Origin: Lachnospiraceae bacterium
GTDB lineage: Bacteria > Bacillota > Clostridia > Lachnospirales > Lachnospiraceae
Assembly (NCBI GenBank): GCA_021202465.1
Contig: JAJQCZ010000067.1
Coordinates: 1-39,262 of the forward strand
Reading direction: 5' to 3'
Length of the DNA: 39,262 bases
In this document: one piece after another, positions 23,397-32,355 of the stretch
How the letters are laid out: each line of letters starts with the position of its first letter
Numbering within the stretch: the stretch's first letter is position 1
Notes under the pieces: generated by a model
What the model saw: only the letters and a program-made list of their open reading frames with translations
Told to the model about the DNA's origin: nothing
Databases searched by the model: none
Position numbers and translations under genes: made by a program

Positions 23397-24094
23397 GTCC
23401 TCTCTCCTCTCCTGATATTTTCGATATTTTCAATCTGCCAGTCGATCGGCTCCACACCGTGGGCTTCCAGGAACTCGTTGGTCTTGCTGAAATGGCGGCA
23501 TCCGAAGAATCCGCTGCTCGCCGACAGGGGACTGGGATGCGCTGCCTTCAGGACCAGATGCCGGGGATTATTCAGCATCCGCTCCTTGGCCTGGGCCGGG
23601 CGGCCCCACAGAAGAAACACGATCGGCCGGTCCTGCTCATTCAGGATCCGAATGGCCGCGTCGGTGAACTCCTCCCAGCCGATGCCCCGGTGCGAGTAAG
23701 CACGGTGTGCCTGGACCGTCAGCACGGTATTTAACAGCAGGACGCCCTCTTCGGCCCACTTGGTCAGGCAGCCGTGATTCGGGATATAGCAGCCCACATC
23801 ATCCGCCAGCTCCCGGTAAATGTTCTTCAGGGACGGCGGAATCTCCACCTCGGGCTTCACCGAGAAGCAGAGCCCGTGCGCCTGGCCGTTGTTGTGATAG
23901 GGATCCTGTCCCAGGATCACCGCCTTCACACTGGCCAGCGGCGTCAGTGCGAACGCATTGAAGAGTTCATCCGCCGGGGGAAATACTTCCCGGGTATTGT
24001 ATGCTTCCTTCACCGTCCGGTATAACCTGGCGTAATAGGGTTTCCGGAATTCCGGTGAAAGAGGCTCCAGCCAGTCATTGGATATGGCAGCCAC
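23393..24094 (-). CDS. ung: Uracil-DNA glycosylase, family 1
   Basis: Ung removes uracil from DNA at the start of base-excision repair. The 233 residues match the family. The catalytic GQDPYH motif has Asp64, and the second motif HPSPLSAS has His186; the [10 protein letters not shown] strand and the [12 protein letters not shown] stretch are also present. The start is GTG with AGGAGG eight bases upstream; a nearby ATG is out of frame. The stop overlaps the uppP start. It lies 82 bases after hisF, with no terminator visible in between. Confidence 0.97.
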   Translation of the reverse strand: MAAISNDWLEPLSPEFRKPYYARLYRTVKEAYNTREVFPPADELFNAFALTPLASVKAVILGQDPYHNNGQAHGLCFSVKPEVEIPPSLKNIYRELADDVGCYIPNHGCLTKWAEEGVLLLNTVLTVQAHRAYSHRGIGWEEFTDAAIRILNEQDRPIVFLLWGRPAQAKERMLNNPRHLVLKAAHPSPLSASSGFFGCRHFSKTNEFLEAHGVEPIDWQIENIENIRRGERT

Positions 24095-24176
24095 AGCACA
24101 TCCCTCCTCTCGTGTATTTTCTGTCAGCCAGACTCATCCGCGCTGGTCAGAAAGCTCCTTTTCGCGTCTCTGCGCA

Positions 24177-24938
24177 TCAAAGACGCACAGACAGCCCGCG
24201 GTCGGCCAGATATCTCTTCAGATCGCGGATCTCCAGTTCTTTGTAATGAAACAGAGAAGCTGCCAGCGCCGCGTCCGCCCGCCCCTCCGTCAGGGCATCA
24301 TAGAAATGCTCCTTCGTCCCGGCGCCGCCCGAAGCGATGACCGGAACCGATACATTTTCCACCACCAGAGCCGTCAGTTCGTTGTCATAACCGGCCTTCG
24401 TCCCGTCGCAGTCCATACTCGTGAGCAGAATCTCCCCCGCGCCCAGCTCGCAGGCCTTCCTGGCCCACTCGATCGCATCCAGACCCACATCGATCCGGCC
24501 GCCGTTCTTTAACACGGTCCAGCCGCTTCCGTCCGGCCGCCGCCGGGCGTCAATGGCCACCACCACACACTGGCTTCCGAACTTGTCCGCCGCTTCCGAG
24601 ATGAGCTCCGGACGGTTGATGGCGGAGGAATTCACAGAAATCTTGTCGGCGCCTTCCCGCAGGATCGTGCGGAAATCCTCCACGGTACGGATTCCTCCGC
24701 CCACCGTGAAGGGAATGAAGACCTTTTCCGCAACCCGCCGCACCATATCGATCATGATGTTCCGCGCATCCGAGGAAGCCGTGATATCAAGGAAGACCAG
24801 TTCATCGGCTCCCGCCGCGTCATAGGCGGCGGCGATCTCCACCGGATCCCCGGCATCCCGCAGATGAACAAAATTCACGCCCTTCACGACCCTCCCGGCG
24901 TGTACATCCAGGCAGGGGATAATTCTCTTTGTAAACAT
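24177..24938 (-). CDS. hisF: Imidazole glycerol phosphate synthase, cyclase subunit
   Basis: HisF is a TIM-barrel cyclase that joins PRFAR with ammonia from HisH to give imidazole glycerol phosphate and AICAR, linking histidine and purine synthesis. The 253 residues are standard. [15 protein letters not shown] carries the first catalytic Asp (Asp11) and [15 protein letters not shown] the second; the phosphate loops IASGGAG and TVGGGIR are present. The start has GGAGG close upstream. It follows hisH by 12 bases. No other his gene lies in the window, so the two subunits of this one enzyme stand apart from the rest of the pathway. Confidence 0.97.
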   Translation of the reverse strand: MFTKRIIPCLDVHAGRVVKGVNFVHLRDAGDPVEIAAAYDAAGADELVFLDITASSDARNIMIDMVRRVAEKVFIPFTVGGGIRTVEDFRTILREGADKISVNSSAINRPELISEAADKFGSQCVVVAIDARRRPDGSGWTVLKNGGRIDVGLDAIEWARKACELGAGEILLTSMDCDGTKAGYDNELTALVVENVSVPVIASGGAGTKEHFYDALTEGRADAALAASLFHYKELEIRDLKRYLADRGLSVRL

Positions 24939-24950
24939 GGGCGCCTCCTT

Positions 24951-25559
24951 CTACAGTCCGACAAAGTTTTTCAGAATCGTGAGCCCCACGGAGCTGCTCT
25001 TCTCCGGATGAAACTGGCAGCCAAATACATTTCCGCTCTCCACGGAAGCGTGGATGTGAACACTGTATTCCGTCGTCGCCGCAACGATCGACTCTTCCCG
25101 GGCTTTCAGATAGTATGAATGGACAAAATACACATACGCACCGTTTTCAACGCCCTGAAAGAGTCTGGCTCCCGGTGTGAGCTCCAGAGAGTTCCAGCCC
25201 ATATGGGGAATCTTCAGTCCCGGAGAAGGCGGAATCCGCAGAATCTCTCCGGGAAGGACCCCCAGCCCCTCCGCGCCTGCGCTCTCATCGCTGCGCTCAA
25301 AAAGCAGCTGCATGCCGAGGCAGATCCCGAGGAAGGGAGTTCCCTGTGCCGCCACCTGCCGCAGCACTTCCGTCAGGCCGAAGCGGTTCAGGTTCTCCAT
25401 GGCATCTCCGAAGGCGCCGACCCCCGGCAGGATCACCTTGTCCGCGGTCCGGATCTGTTCCGGATCCCGCGTCACCAGCGGATCTTCGCCGAGGAGCCGG
25501 AGCGCCTTTTCCACGCTCCGCAGGTTGCCCGCGTCATAATCGACAATTACAATACTCAT
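24951..25559 (-). CDS. hisH: Imidazole glycerol phosphate synthase, glutamine amidotransferase subunit
   Basis: HisH is a class I glutamine amidotransferase that feeds ammonia to HisF. The start at 25559 gives 202 residues beginning MSIVIVDYDAGNLRSVEKAL, the family start; a longer frame upstream is not family-like. The nucleophile cysteine is in LGICLGMQLLF, and the His/Glu pair is in CQFHPEKSS near the C-terminus. A GGGGGA site lies about eight bases before the ATG. It follows a tiny membrane-protein gene and precedes hisF. Confidence 0.96.
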   Translation of the reverse strand: MSIVIVDYDAGNLRSVEKALRLLGEDPLVTRDPEQIRTADKVILPGVGAFGDAMENLNRFGLTEVLRQVAAQGTPFLGICLGMQLLFERSDESAGAEGLGVLPGEILRIPPSPGLKIPHMGWNSLELTPGARLFQGVENGAYVYFVHSYYLKAREESIVAATTEYSVHIHASVESGNVFGCQFHPEKSSSVGLTILKNFVGL

Positions 25560-25578
25560 CTCATGTATCCCCCTGTTG

Positions 25579-25743
25579 TCAGGTCTCCCCGGCTTCCGTT
25601 GTCTCTGTTGCCGCTTCCGTCGACAGCTCCGTTTCCGCCGCGGTCGTTGACTCGGCATCCCCCGAGACATTGTTCAGCCAGGTACCGATCGCCAGGGCTG
25701 CCACCAGCAGCATCACGATCCATGTCAGATTTTCCTTTTTCAT
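25579..25743 (-). CDS. 54-residue single-pass membrane protein, unknown function
   Basis: This short frame fills the gap between the lipoprotein gene and hisH on the same strand. The product starts MKKENLTWIVMLLVAALAIG, one membrane helix (about residues 7-22), followed by a tail of about 30 residues made almost only of Thr, Glu, Ala and Ser. The tail resembles the linkers in DctP and next to the PrkC membrane helix. AAGGGA lies about eight bases upstream of the ATG. I do not recognise a family. The good fit in the operon, the ribosome site and the regular helix argue that it is real; a short conserved-by-chance frame remains possible. Confidence 0.6.
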   Translation of the reverse strand: MKKENLTWIVMLLVAALAIGTWLNNVSGDAESTTAAETELSTEAATETTEAGET

Positions 25744-25778
25744 AACCGTATCCCTTCGTCTGTATTTCCTGCCTTCTC

Positions 25779-26786
25779 TCAGCCGCTCACATTTTCCTCA
25801 TAAATCCCGAAGAAGTCCACGTCCGCCGCGTCTTCACCGGTGACGGACAGGCCTTTCCAGGCGGAGGAATTCCATTTCCAGTCCGCCTCCCCGCTATAGT
25901 CTGTCAGCGCCTCCCGGTAAAGACTCTCCAGCTTCTCTGTGCGGAGCTCTTCCCGGTGCGCCTCCGTCTCATCCTCCACATTCTCCTCCACACAATAGTA
26001 GATGATATAGCTGTCATCTGTCTCCAGAACATCCGACATCTCACCGTCCGCGAGTGCATACACTGCTGTCTCCAGCTCCCGGTCCAGCTGATCGCGCATC
26101 ACGGTCAGCTCGATCGAGTCCCCGTCACTGTATTGAACCGCCTGAATCGCAAAGGTCGATGTCCCCTTCTCGACCCGTTTGATGATCTTACTGGCCCGCT
26201 TTTTCTGTGTGGCCTTCTCCTCATCCGTTTCGAAGGAAAGAACGATCTGATAGACGCGCACCACGCGTGCCTCGTCGTCCGGAATCTCCACGGTCGCGCT
26301 CATGGCGTTGGCACGGGACGTGTTCGCCAGGTACAGCCGCATATACGCCTGTGTGACAGCCTCCTGTCTGTCCGTATCAGAGGATGCATCCCCGGACAGC
26401 GCCGCCATATAGTACGCCGCCGCTGTTTCGATCTGTGCCTGTACTTCCGCGGAAACGGTCAGCCCATCCGCCAGAGCCATCTGCGAGGCCAGAAACATTT
26501 CCTGTATGTAATCCTTCGCCGCTTCCTTCAGCTCCTCCTCCGCCGTTCCGTCTTCCAGATTGACCGACCAGATCTCCTCGCTGTAATCACTCTCACAGAC
26601 CGTCTTCAGCGCCCAGAGCCAGACCTCTCCTTCCTCCGTCGACAGGGATTCATCCTCCATCTCCATCAGAACTTTCGAGGAAAGACTGCTTCCCGGCAGG
26701 ATCTCACTGAAATGAAATCCGCAGCCGGACAGGGCCAGGAGACAGACCAGCGCCAGACAGAGTCCTGTTCTGATACGTCTTCTCAT
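25779..26786 (-). CDS. Lipoprotein with SurA/PrsA-like peptidyl-prolyl isomerase fold (probable)
   Basis: A 335-residue exported lipoprotein. The ATG at 26786 has GGGAGGA six bases upstream and is followed by a signal peptide ending LLALSGC, with the lipid-bearing Cys near residue 21. The mature part is rich in Glu, Asp and Ala and helical. Residues around 190-275 (RVYQIVLSFETDEEK, then a helix, then GEMSDVLETDDSYIIYYC) have the spacing of a parvulin-type PPIase domain between SurA-like helices. If so it helps fold exported proteins outside the membrane. The start overlaps the rpe stop (ATGA). In many relatives thiN follows rpe at this place; here this lipoprotein does. The fold assignment is moderate. 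Confidence 0.65.
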   Translation of the reverse strand: MRRRIRTGLCLALVCLLALSGCGFHFSEILPGSSLSSKVLMEMEDESLSTEEGEVWLWALKTVCESDYSEEIWSVNLEDGTAEEELKEAAKDYIQEMFLASQMALADGLTVSAEVQAQIETAAAYYMAALSGDASSDTDRQEAVTQAYMRLYLANTSRANAMSATVEIPDDEARVVRVYQIVLSFETDEEKATQKKRASKIIKRVEKGTSTFAIQAVQYSDGDSIELTVMRDQLDRELETAVYALADGEMSDVLETDDSYIIYYCVEENVEDETEAHREELRTEKLESLYREALTDYSGEADWKWNSSAWKGLSVTGEDAADVDFFGIYEENVSG

Positions 26787-27463
26787 GCCGGTCCTCCCTC
26801 TCTCATCCGCTCCATGCATGCCAGGAAAGCCCGGGTACTGGCCTGCGGCTCCTTCCCGAAGATGGCCGAACCGGCCACCAGGATATTGGCACCGGCCTGC
26901 AGCACCTCCTCCGCGTTCTCCAGCGTAATCCCGCCGTCCACCTGAATATCTGTCTCGTATCCCTGCTCCGTCAGCCAGCCGCGCAGCGACGCGATCTTTT
27001 CCGTCATATAGGAAACATATTTCTGTCCGCCGAACCCCGGGTTGACCGTCATGAGGAGAATCATGTCAACCTTGGAAAGAACCCAGCGCAGTGATTCGAA
27101 GGGTGTCGCCGGATTGAGCGCCACGCCGGAGCGACATCCCAGCGCATGGATCTGATCCAGCGTGCGGTCCAGATGCCGGCAGGCCTCCCCGTGTACTGTC
27201 AGGATATCGGCTCCCGCCGCCGCGAAATCCGCCAGATAGCGATCCGGCTCTTCGATCATAAGATGCACATCAAAAACCAGTCCCGAGACCTTTCTCAGAG
27301 ACCGGATCACAGGCAGTCCAATGGAGAGACTGGGGGCAAAAAGTCCGTCCATGACATCCAGATGCAGATACTGAGCGCCGGCCGCTTCCACCGCCGCCGC
27401 CTCCTCTCCCAGTCTGGCAAAGTCCGCTGCCAGAACCGAGGGAGATAATTTATATTCCAACAT
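26783..27463 (-). CDS. rpe: Ribulose-phosphate 3-epimerase
   Basis: Rpe interconverts ribulose 5-phosphate and xylulose 5-phosphate in the pentose phosphate pathway. It is a TIM barrel of 226 residues. Metal and catalytic positions lie in LHLDVMDG, FDVHLMI and IQVDGGIT; NPGFGGQKY is the phosphate-binding loop region. AGGAGGG precedes the ATG by nine bases. It lies 14 bases after rsgA, the common Firmicute order, and its stop overlaps the start of the lipoprotein gene. Confidence 0.97.
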   Translation of the reverse strand: MLEYKLSPSVLAADFARLGEEAAAVEAAGAQYLHLDVMDGLFAPSLSIGLPVIRSLRKVSGLVFDVHLMIEEPDRYLADFAAAGADILTVHGEACRHLDRTLDQIHALGCRSGVALNPATPFESLRWVLSKVDMILLMTVNPGFGGQKYVSYMTEKIASLRGWLTEQGYETDIQVDGGITLENAEEVLQAGANILVAGSAIFGKEPQASTRAFLACMERMREGGPA

Positions 27464-27477
27464 AGGCGTCTGCCCTC

Positions 27478-28356
27478 CTAATATTTCTTCGCATCGCGGA
27501 TCTCCTGATAGATCTGCCGGTAGTTCTCATAGCGCACCGGAGAGATCTTCCTCTCCGCCACGGCCGCCTTGACGCCGCAGTCCCGCTCACCTACATGAAC
27601 GCAGTCCAGAAAACGGCAGGCCTCCCGGTACGGTGCGAATTCGGGATAACACTCCTGCAGCTGCCCGGCTTCCTCCGTGAAGACGCCCAGAGAGGTAAAT
27701 CCCGGCGTATCCATGAGGAAGGTCCCTTCCTCCAGATAAAACAGCTCCGAGTGACGGGTCGTATGCCGCCCCCGGCCGATGCGGGCGGAGACCTCACCGG
27801 TCTCCATGCGTCGGTCATGCGTCAGCGCGTTCAGGAGAGAGGATTTCCCAACGCCGGAGGGTCCGGCCAGAACCGTGGTCCTGCCGCGCAGGATCTCCCG
27901 CACGCTCTCCACACCCTGCTCCCGGTTCGCACTGATAAAAAGCAGCGGATATCCGGCGGCACGGTACACATCCCGGCACAGAGCCGACATCTCCTCCCCG
28001 GCCAGATCTTCCTTGTTAAACACCAGAACACAGGGAAGGCCCTGACACTCCATCATAACCAGAAAACGGTCCAGCAGGTTGAAGTTCGGCGCGGGATCCT
28101 TCAGGGCAAAGACAAGCACCGCCTGGTCGATGTTGGCCACCGCCGGCCGGATCAGCGTATTTTTCCGCGGCAGGATGTCCTCCACACTGCCCAGTGCTTC
28201 CTCCTCGTCCAGTACCTCGAACTCCACGTCGTCTCCCACCAGAGGCCGGATCTTCCGGTTGCGGAAGATCCCCCTGGCCTTACACTCGTAGACGCGCCCG
28301 CACCTGTCGTGAACATAGTAGAAGCCGCCGATTCCCTTGATGATCTTACCCTGCAT
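27478..28356 (-). CDS. rsgA: Ribosome small subunit-dependent GTPase A
   Basis: RsgA is a circularly permuted GTPase that checks late 30S subunit maturation. The 292 residues comprise an N-terminal OB fold, then the G domain in permuted order: VFNKEDL (G4) comes before GPSGVGKSSLLN (G1) and DTPGF (G3). A C-terminal zinc-binding part has CRFLDCVHVGERDCGV. It starts 21 bases after prkC; the GGCGGG site before the ATG is weak and tight, so coupling to prkC translation is likely. Confidence 0.96.
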   Translation of the reverse strand: MQGKIIKGIGGFYYVHDRCGRVYECKARGIFRNRKIRPLVGDDVEFEVLDEEEALGSVEDILPRKNTLIRPAVANIDQAVLVFALKDPAPNFNLLDRFLVMMECQGLPCVLVFNKEDLAGEEMSALCRDVYRAAGYPLLFISANREQGVESVREILRGRTTVLAGPSGVGKSSLLNALTHDRRMETGEVSARIGRGRHTTRHSELFYLEEGTFLMDTPGFTSLGVFTEEAGQLQECYPEFAPYREACRFLDCVHVGERDCGVKAAVAERKISPVRYENYRQIYQEIRDAKKY

Positions 28357-28377
28357 ATCCCGCCTTCAATTCCGTGG

Positions 28378-30531
28378 TCACTCTGCCTGATCGTCCGGAT
28401 CGCCGCCGTCCTCATAGGTGACTGCTTCCGTCTCAGACGCTTTGGTCGTCGCGGCGGTCGTGGGTTCGGCTCCCAGACCGATGATGATATCGATCGAGGT
28501 TCCCTTTTCCACGCTTTCCCCGCTGTCAATACTCTGACTGATCACGACGCCCTTCATACTGTCGTCGCTGTATTCCTCTTCCACTTCGCCGATTTCCAGC
28601 CCCAGTTCCTTCAGAGCCGATTTCGCCTCGCTGAGCGTATAATATTTCAGATTGGGGACGGTCACTTTGGCAGAGCCGGTGCTGACCACGATGGAAATAC
28701 TGGTTCCTTCCTCGACTTCGGTTCCCTCATCCACTGACTGGGAAATGACCAGTCCCTCCGACACCGTGTCGCTGGCCGCCTCACTGGTCGTCACCTTCAG
28801 TCCCAGGTTCTCCAGCTTCTCCACGGCCTTGGACTTCGTCAGCCCGGTAACATCGGGGACATCGACCGTGACGGTCGCCGGACCGGCACTGATGATCAGG
28901 CTCACGGTCGACCCCTTATCTGCGGTCGTTCCCATGGAAGGATTCGTGTCGATAACCAGCCCCTCATCCACATCGTCGCTGTTCTCTTCCGTAGTACTCG
29001 AAGAGACCGTAAATCCCAGCTCCTCCAGCGCCGAGGTGGCCGCCGCGACGGACATTCCCTCCAGATTCGTGGGGATCGTCACCTGAGAAGCACCGGTGCT
29101 GACCTTGATGGTCACGCTGGTGCCCTCCTCGAGGAGCTCCCCCTCTCTGTATTCCTGTTCATAGACCAGGCCTTCCTCATAATCATCGGAAGCGCCTGTC
29201 TCCACCTTGTAGGTCAGTCCCAGCGCCTCCAGGCGGGCGATGGCTCTCTCCTCCGTCATTCCGAGCAGGTTCTCCATCTCCACCGTCGCCGCAGTGCTCG
29301 CTTCTTCGGTGGTCTCCTCGGTGCTGGCCTCCGTGGTCTCCGCCGCGCTGTCCGCGCCGCAGCTCTTCATCACAAAGACCACCACGATCAACAGAATCAG
29401 AATCGCCACACCGATGCTGACCCCTGTGACCACCTTTTCCACCCTGCTTCTCCGGGAATCATCCTCCTCGTCGTCGTAGTCATCCTCGTCATAGTCGCGG
29501 TCACTGTAACGCCGGTCATCATAATCCCGGTCGTCATAGTCGCGGTCATCATAATCCCGGTCATCGTAATCCTGATAGCCCGCTTCCTCCCCGTCATAGT
29601 AGGGATCGTCGTCCTCCCCTCTCTGCTGACGGATCTGCTCCTGTTCGTCCGCCCCGAACACCACAGTCGGGGAATCCGAAGTCAGCGAGGCGATCTTGAC
29701 AAAATTCTCATTGGGCATGGTCAGGGATTTTTTCAGATCCTCGATCAGCTCCGTCGCCGAGGCATAGCGAAGCTCCGGCTTCTTCTGCGTACATTTCAGA
29801 ATGATCTTCTCCAGGCTCACAGGGATCAGCGGTTCATACTGTCTCGGAGGGACCATCTCCCCCTGGATATGCAGTAGCGCCACAGAGACCGTGGATTCCC
29901 CCTCGAAGGGGACCCGGCCCGTCAGCATCTCATAGAGAGTAATTCCCAGCGAATAAATATCGCTGCGTTCATCGCAATACCCTCCCCTCGCCTGCTCCGG
30001 AGAAATGTAGTGCACGCTTCCCATCGTGTTGGAGCTGATCGTCTGCGAGGAAGAGGCCCGGGCGATGCCGAAGTCTGTCACCTTCACCTTGCCCTCTTTG
30101 GAGATCATAATATTCTGCGGCTTGATATCCCGATGGACGATATGCTGCTTATGCGCCGCCTCCAGGCCGCGCGCCACCTGCATGGCCACCTCGATCGATT
30201 CGCGGATCTCCAGCTTCTTTTTGCGCTCGATGTATTTCTTGAGGGTGATTCCCTCGATCAGTTCCATGACGATATAATAGATGCCCCGGTCCTCTCCCAC
30301 ATCATAGACATTCACGATATTGGGGTGAGACAGACAGGCCGCCGACTGCGCTTCCATACGGAACTTCGAAAGGAAATTCTGATCCGCGGAAAATTCCGAC
30401 TTCAGAACCTTGATCGCCTCAAACCGGTTCAGCTTGTGATCCTTCGCCCGGTAGACATCAGACATCCCGCCGGAGCCGATTCTGTTTATAATCTCATATC
30501 GGTTTCCCAAAAACATTCCTGCGCTCAGCAT
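28378..30531 (-). CDS. prkC: Serine/threonine protein kinase with PASTA domains
   Basis: PrkC is the membrane kinase that senses peptidoglycan fragments and adjusts cell-wall growth, division and spore germination. The kinase domain (about 12-270) has the GSGGMSDVY loop, Lys41, HRD catalytic Asp135 and DFG Asp153. A juxtamembrane acidic stretch (about 305-360) has a DYDDR repeat. One membrane helix (369-389) leads to a Thr/Glu-rich spacer and four extracellular PASTA domains (about 418-692), then a Thr/Glu/Asp tail. The total is 717 residues. The start overlaps the prpC stop by seven bases and has GAGGAGG. Pairing with the prpC phosphatase upstream is the standard arrangement. Likely substrates in the same run include the long basic tail of the amidase (inference). 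Confidence 0.97.
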   Translation of the reverse strand: MLSAGMFLGNRYEIINRIGSGGMSDVYRAKDHKLNRFEAIKVLKSEFSADQNFLSKFRMEAQSAACLSHPNIVNVYDVGEDRGIYYIVMELIEGITLKKYIERKKKLEIRESIEVAMQVARGLEAAHKQHIVHRDIKPQNIMISKEGKVKVTDFGIARASSSQTISSNTMGSVHYISPEQARGGYCDERSDIYSLGITLYEMLTGRVPFEGESTVSVALLHIQGEMVPPRQYEPLIPVSLEKIILKCTQKKPELRYASATELIEDLKKSLTMPNENFVKIASLTSDSPTVVFGADEQEQIRQQRGEDDDPYYDGEEAGYQDYDDRDYDDRDYDDRDYDDRRYSDRDYDEDDYDDEEDDSRRSRVEKVVTGVSIGVAILILLIVVVFVMKSCGADSAAETTEASTEETTEEASTAATVEMENLLGMTEERAIARLEALGLTYKVETGASDDYEEGLVYEQEYREGELLEEGTSVTIKVSTGASQVTIPTNLEGMSVAAATSALEELGFTVSSSTTEENSDDVDEGLVIDTNPSMGTTADKGSTVSLIISAGPATVTVDVPDVTGLTKSKAVEKLENLGLKVTTSEAASDTVSEGLVISQSVDEGTEVEEGTSISIVVSTGSAKVTVPNLKYYTLSEAKSALKELGLEIGEVEEEYSDDSMKGVVISQSIDSGESVEKGTSIDIIIGLGAEPTTAATTKASETEAVTYEDGGDPDDQAE
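29497..29571 (-). repeat. 15-bp tandem repeat inside prkC coding for DYDDR units
   Basis: Five 15-base units encode residues 321-345, reading DYDDR four times and then RYSDR; looser units (DYDED, DYDD) follow. The DNA copies differ at a few third positions but are close enough to slip, so repeat number probably varies between strains. It lies just before the membrane helix on the cytoplasmic side. Confidence 0.85.
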
Positions 30532-31268
30532 ATTTCCTCCTCGCTCCTCTCCGGATCTGCGATAACAACTGAAATATTATCCTTTCCCCCATTGGCATTC
30601 GCCTGCTGAATCAGCCGGAAGGCTGCCTCCCTGCAGCTCCCGTACTGTTTTATCGTCTCAAGGATCTCCTCGTCCGGCACCATGTTGCTGAGGCCGTCGG
30701 AACACAGGAGAATTCTGTCTCCGGGCTGAAGCTCTATCTCAAAAAAATCAGCGGCCACCCACTCATTCACACCGACCGCCCGGGTAATCACATTTTTCTT
30801 CTGGTAATACAGTTCACTGCCGCGCACGAGCTTCCCCTGTGCGATCATCTCTTCCACCCAGGAATGATCCCGCGTCACCTGGCGGATCCCGTCATTCACC
30901 AGATAGAGACGGCTGTCTCCGATGTTCAGCACATAGAGGATTCCCTCAGAGACCGTGGCCGCCACCACCGTGGTGCCCATACCCCGCAGCTCATCGAAGG
31001 AACCAGCCTTCCGGTAAAGCTCCCGGTTCACCTCATCGAGCGCCGCGTTCAACGCCGGAACCGCTTCATGCCTCCGATCCGCTTCCAGGAGCTCTGTCAT
31101 CCGCTCCACCGCATACCGGGAAGCGAAGCCGCCCCCCTGATGACCGCCCATTCCGTCGGCCACCATGTAAAAATTCTCCAGATTCCCCAGCGCATGATCC
31201 GAGGCATACACAAAATCCTGATTGCTCTGACGAAGCTGGCCGATATCTGTCACAGCGCAGCTGTTCAT
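30525..31268 (-). CDS. prpC: PP2C-type serine/threonine protein phosphatase
   Basis: PrpC removes phosphate from PrkC and its substrates. The 247 residues form a single PP2C domain. Metal-binding motifs are QSNQD (Asp18), VADGMGGHQGG (Asp38, Gly39), LNIGDSRLYL, LCSDGLSNMV and GKDNISVV near the end. GAGGAGG lies seven bases before the ATG. The start overlaps the rlmN stop (ATGA) and the stop overlaps the prkC start, so phosphatase and kinase are tightly coupled. Confidence 0.97.
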   Translation of the reverse strand: MNSCAVTDIGQLRQSNQDFVYASDHALGNLENFYMVADGMGGHQGGGFASRYAVERMTELLEADRRHEAVPALNAALDEVNRELYRKAGSFDELRGMGTTVVAATVSEGILYVLNIGDSRLYLVNDGIRQVTRDHSWVEEMIAQGKLVRGSELYYQKKNVITRAVGVNEWVAADFFEIELQPGDRILLCSDGLSNMVPDEEILETIKQYGSCREAAFRLIQQANANGGKDNISVVIADPERSEEEIC

Positions 31269-32323
31269 GAGATGCCTCCTCTCTGCTCCCGCTGCCTGAC
31301 AATTTTTCTTCTCAACTGGCCACAGGCGCTGTCAATATCGGCGCCCATACTCCTTCTAATAGTAACATTTATCCCACGTTTTTCAAGGATTTTTTTGAAA
31401 TTCGCCACATTTGCCGGCCGGGATTCCCGGAAACTGCGCTCTTCAATGGGGTTGACGGGAATCAGATTCACATGGCAGTTCTTCCCGTGCAGCAGTCCGG
31501 CGAGCTCCTCCGCCTGTTCTCTCCCGTCATTGGCGCCCTCCACCAGACTGTACTCATAGCTGACGCGGCGCCCGGTCGCCTGGAAATATGCCTCGCAGGC
31601 CTCCAGACACTGCGCAACAGAGTACGTGCTGGCAATGGGCATCATCGTCCGCCGCAGAGCGTCATTCGGCGCATGCAGCGAGAGCGCCAGGGTGATCTGC
31701 AGCTTCTCTGCGGCCAGCTCCCCGATCCGGGGAACCAGACCGCAGGTAGAGACCGTAATGTTCCTCTGACTGATCCCGCCGGCCTCCTCATCCGAGAGGA
31801 TGCGGATAAAACGCACCAGATTCGCCAGATTGTCCAGCGGTTCCCCGGTCCCCATGACCACGACATGAGAGACCCTCTCTCCGACATCCCGCTGAATCTG
31901 ATACACCTGCTCCAGCATCTCCGAGGGAGCCAGGTTCCGCTCCAGACCATCCAGCGTGGAGGCGCAGAAACGGCAGCCCATGCGGCAGCCCACCTGAGAG
32001 GAGACACAGACGCTGTTTCCGTGCCGATAGCGCATAAATACACTCTCGATGATATTTCCGTCCTCCAGCGCGAAGGCATACTTCCGCGTACCGTCATCCC
32101 GGGAAACCCGGCACCCGGCCGTCGTCATCTGCGGGATCCTGTAACGTTCTGCCAGCTCCTGCCGCAGCGGCCGGGAAAGGTTCGTCATCGCCTCGAACGA
32201 CGTCACCCGCTTCTGATGCAGCCAGGAATAGATCTGTCCGGCGCGAAACCTTCTCTCTCCCAGCGCTGCCAGCTCCGACGCGATCTCCGCCTCACTCATG
32301 GATTTGATGTCTTTCTTCTCCAT
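31265..32323 (-). CDS. rlmN: 23S rRNA (adenine2503-C2)/tRNA methyltransferase, radical SAM
   Basis: RlmN methylates C2 of A2503 in 23S rRNA and A37 of some tRNAs. The ATG at 32323 gives 352 residues and has GAGGAG five bases upstream; an earlier in-frame start would run back toward rsmB. The radical SAM cluster motif is CRMGCRFC. SHVVVMGTGEPLDNL binds SAM, and the late VNLIPVNPIEE segment is typical. The resolving cysteine near the C-terminus fits DSACGQL. It lies between rsmB and prpC as in many Firmicutes. Confidence 0.96.
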   Translation of the reverse strand: MEKKDIKSMSEAEIASELAALGERRFRAGQIYSWLHQKRVTSFEAMTNLSRPLRQELAERYRIPQMTTAGCRVSRDDGTRKYAFALEDGNIIESVFMRYRHGNSVCVSSQVGCRMGCRFCASTLDGLERNLAPSEMLEQVYQIQRDVGERVSHVVVMGTGEPLDNLANLVRFIRILSDEEAGGISQRNITVSTCGLVPRIGELAAEKLQITLALSLHAPNDALRRTMMPIASTYSVAQCLEACEAYFQATGRRVSYEYSLVEGANDGREQAEELAGLLHGKNCHVNLIPVNPIEERSFRESRPANVANFKKILEKRGINVTIRRSMGADIDSACGQLRRKIVRQREQRGGIS

Positions 32324-32355
32324 CCTGCTCCTCGATTCTCCTGTCAGTCCTGCCC

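Noticed and set aside
29497-29571. Regular repeat considered as a CRISPR array
   Set aside because: The 15-base units are contiguous with no spacers and lie in frame inside prkC, coding for DYDDR units.
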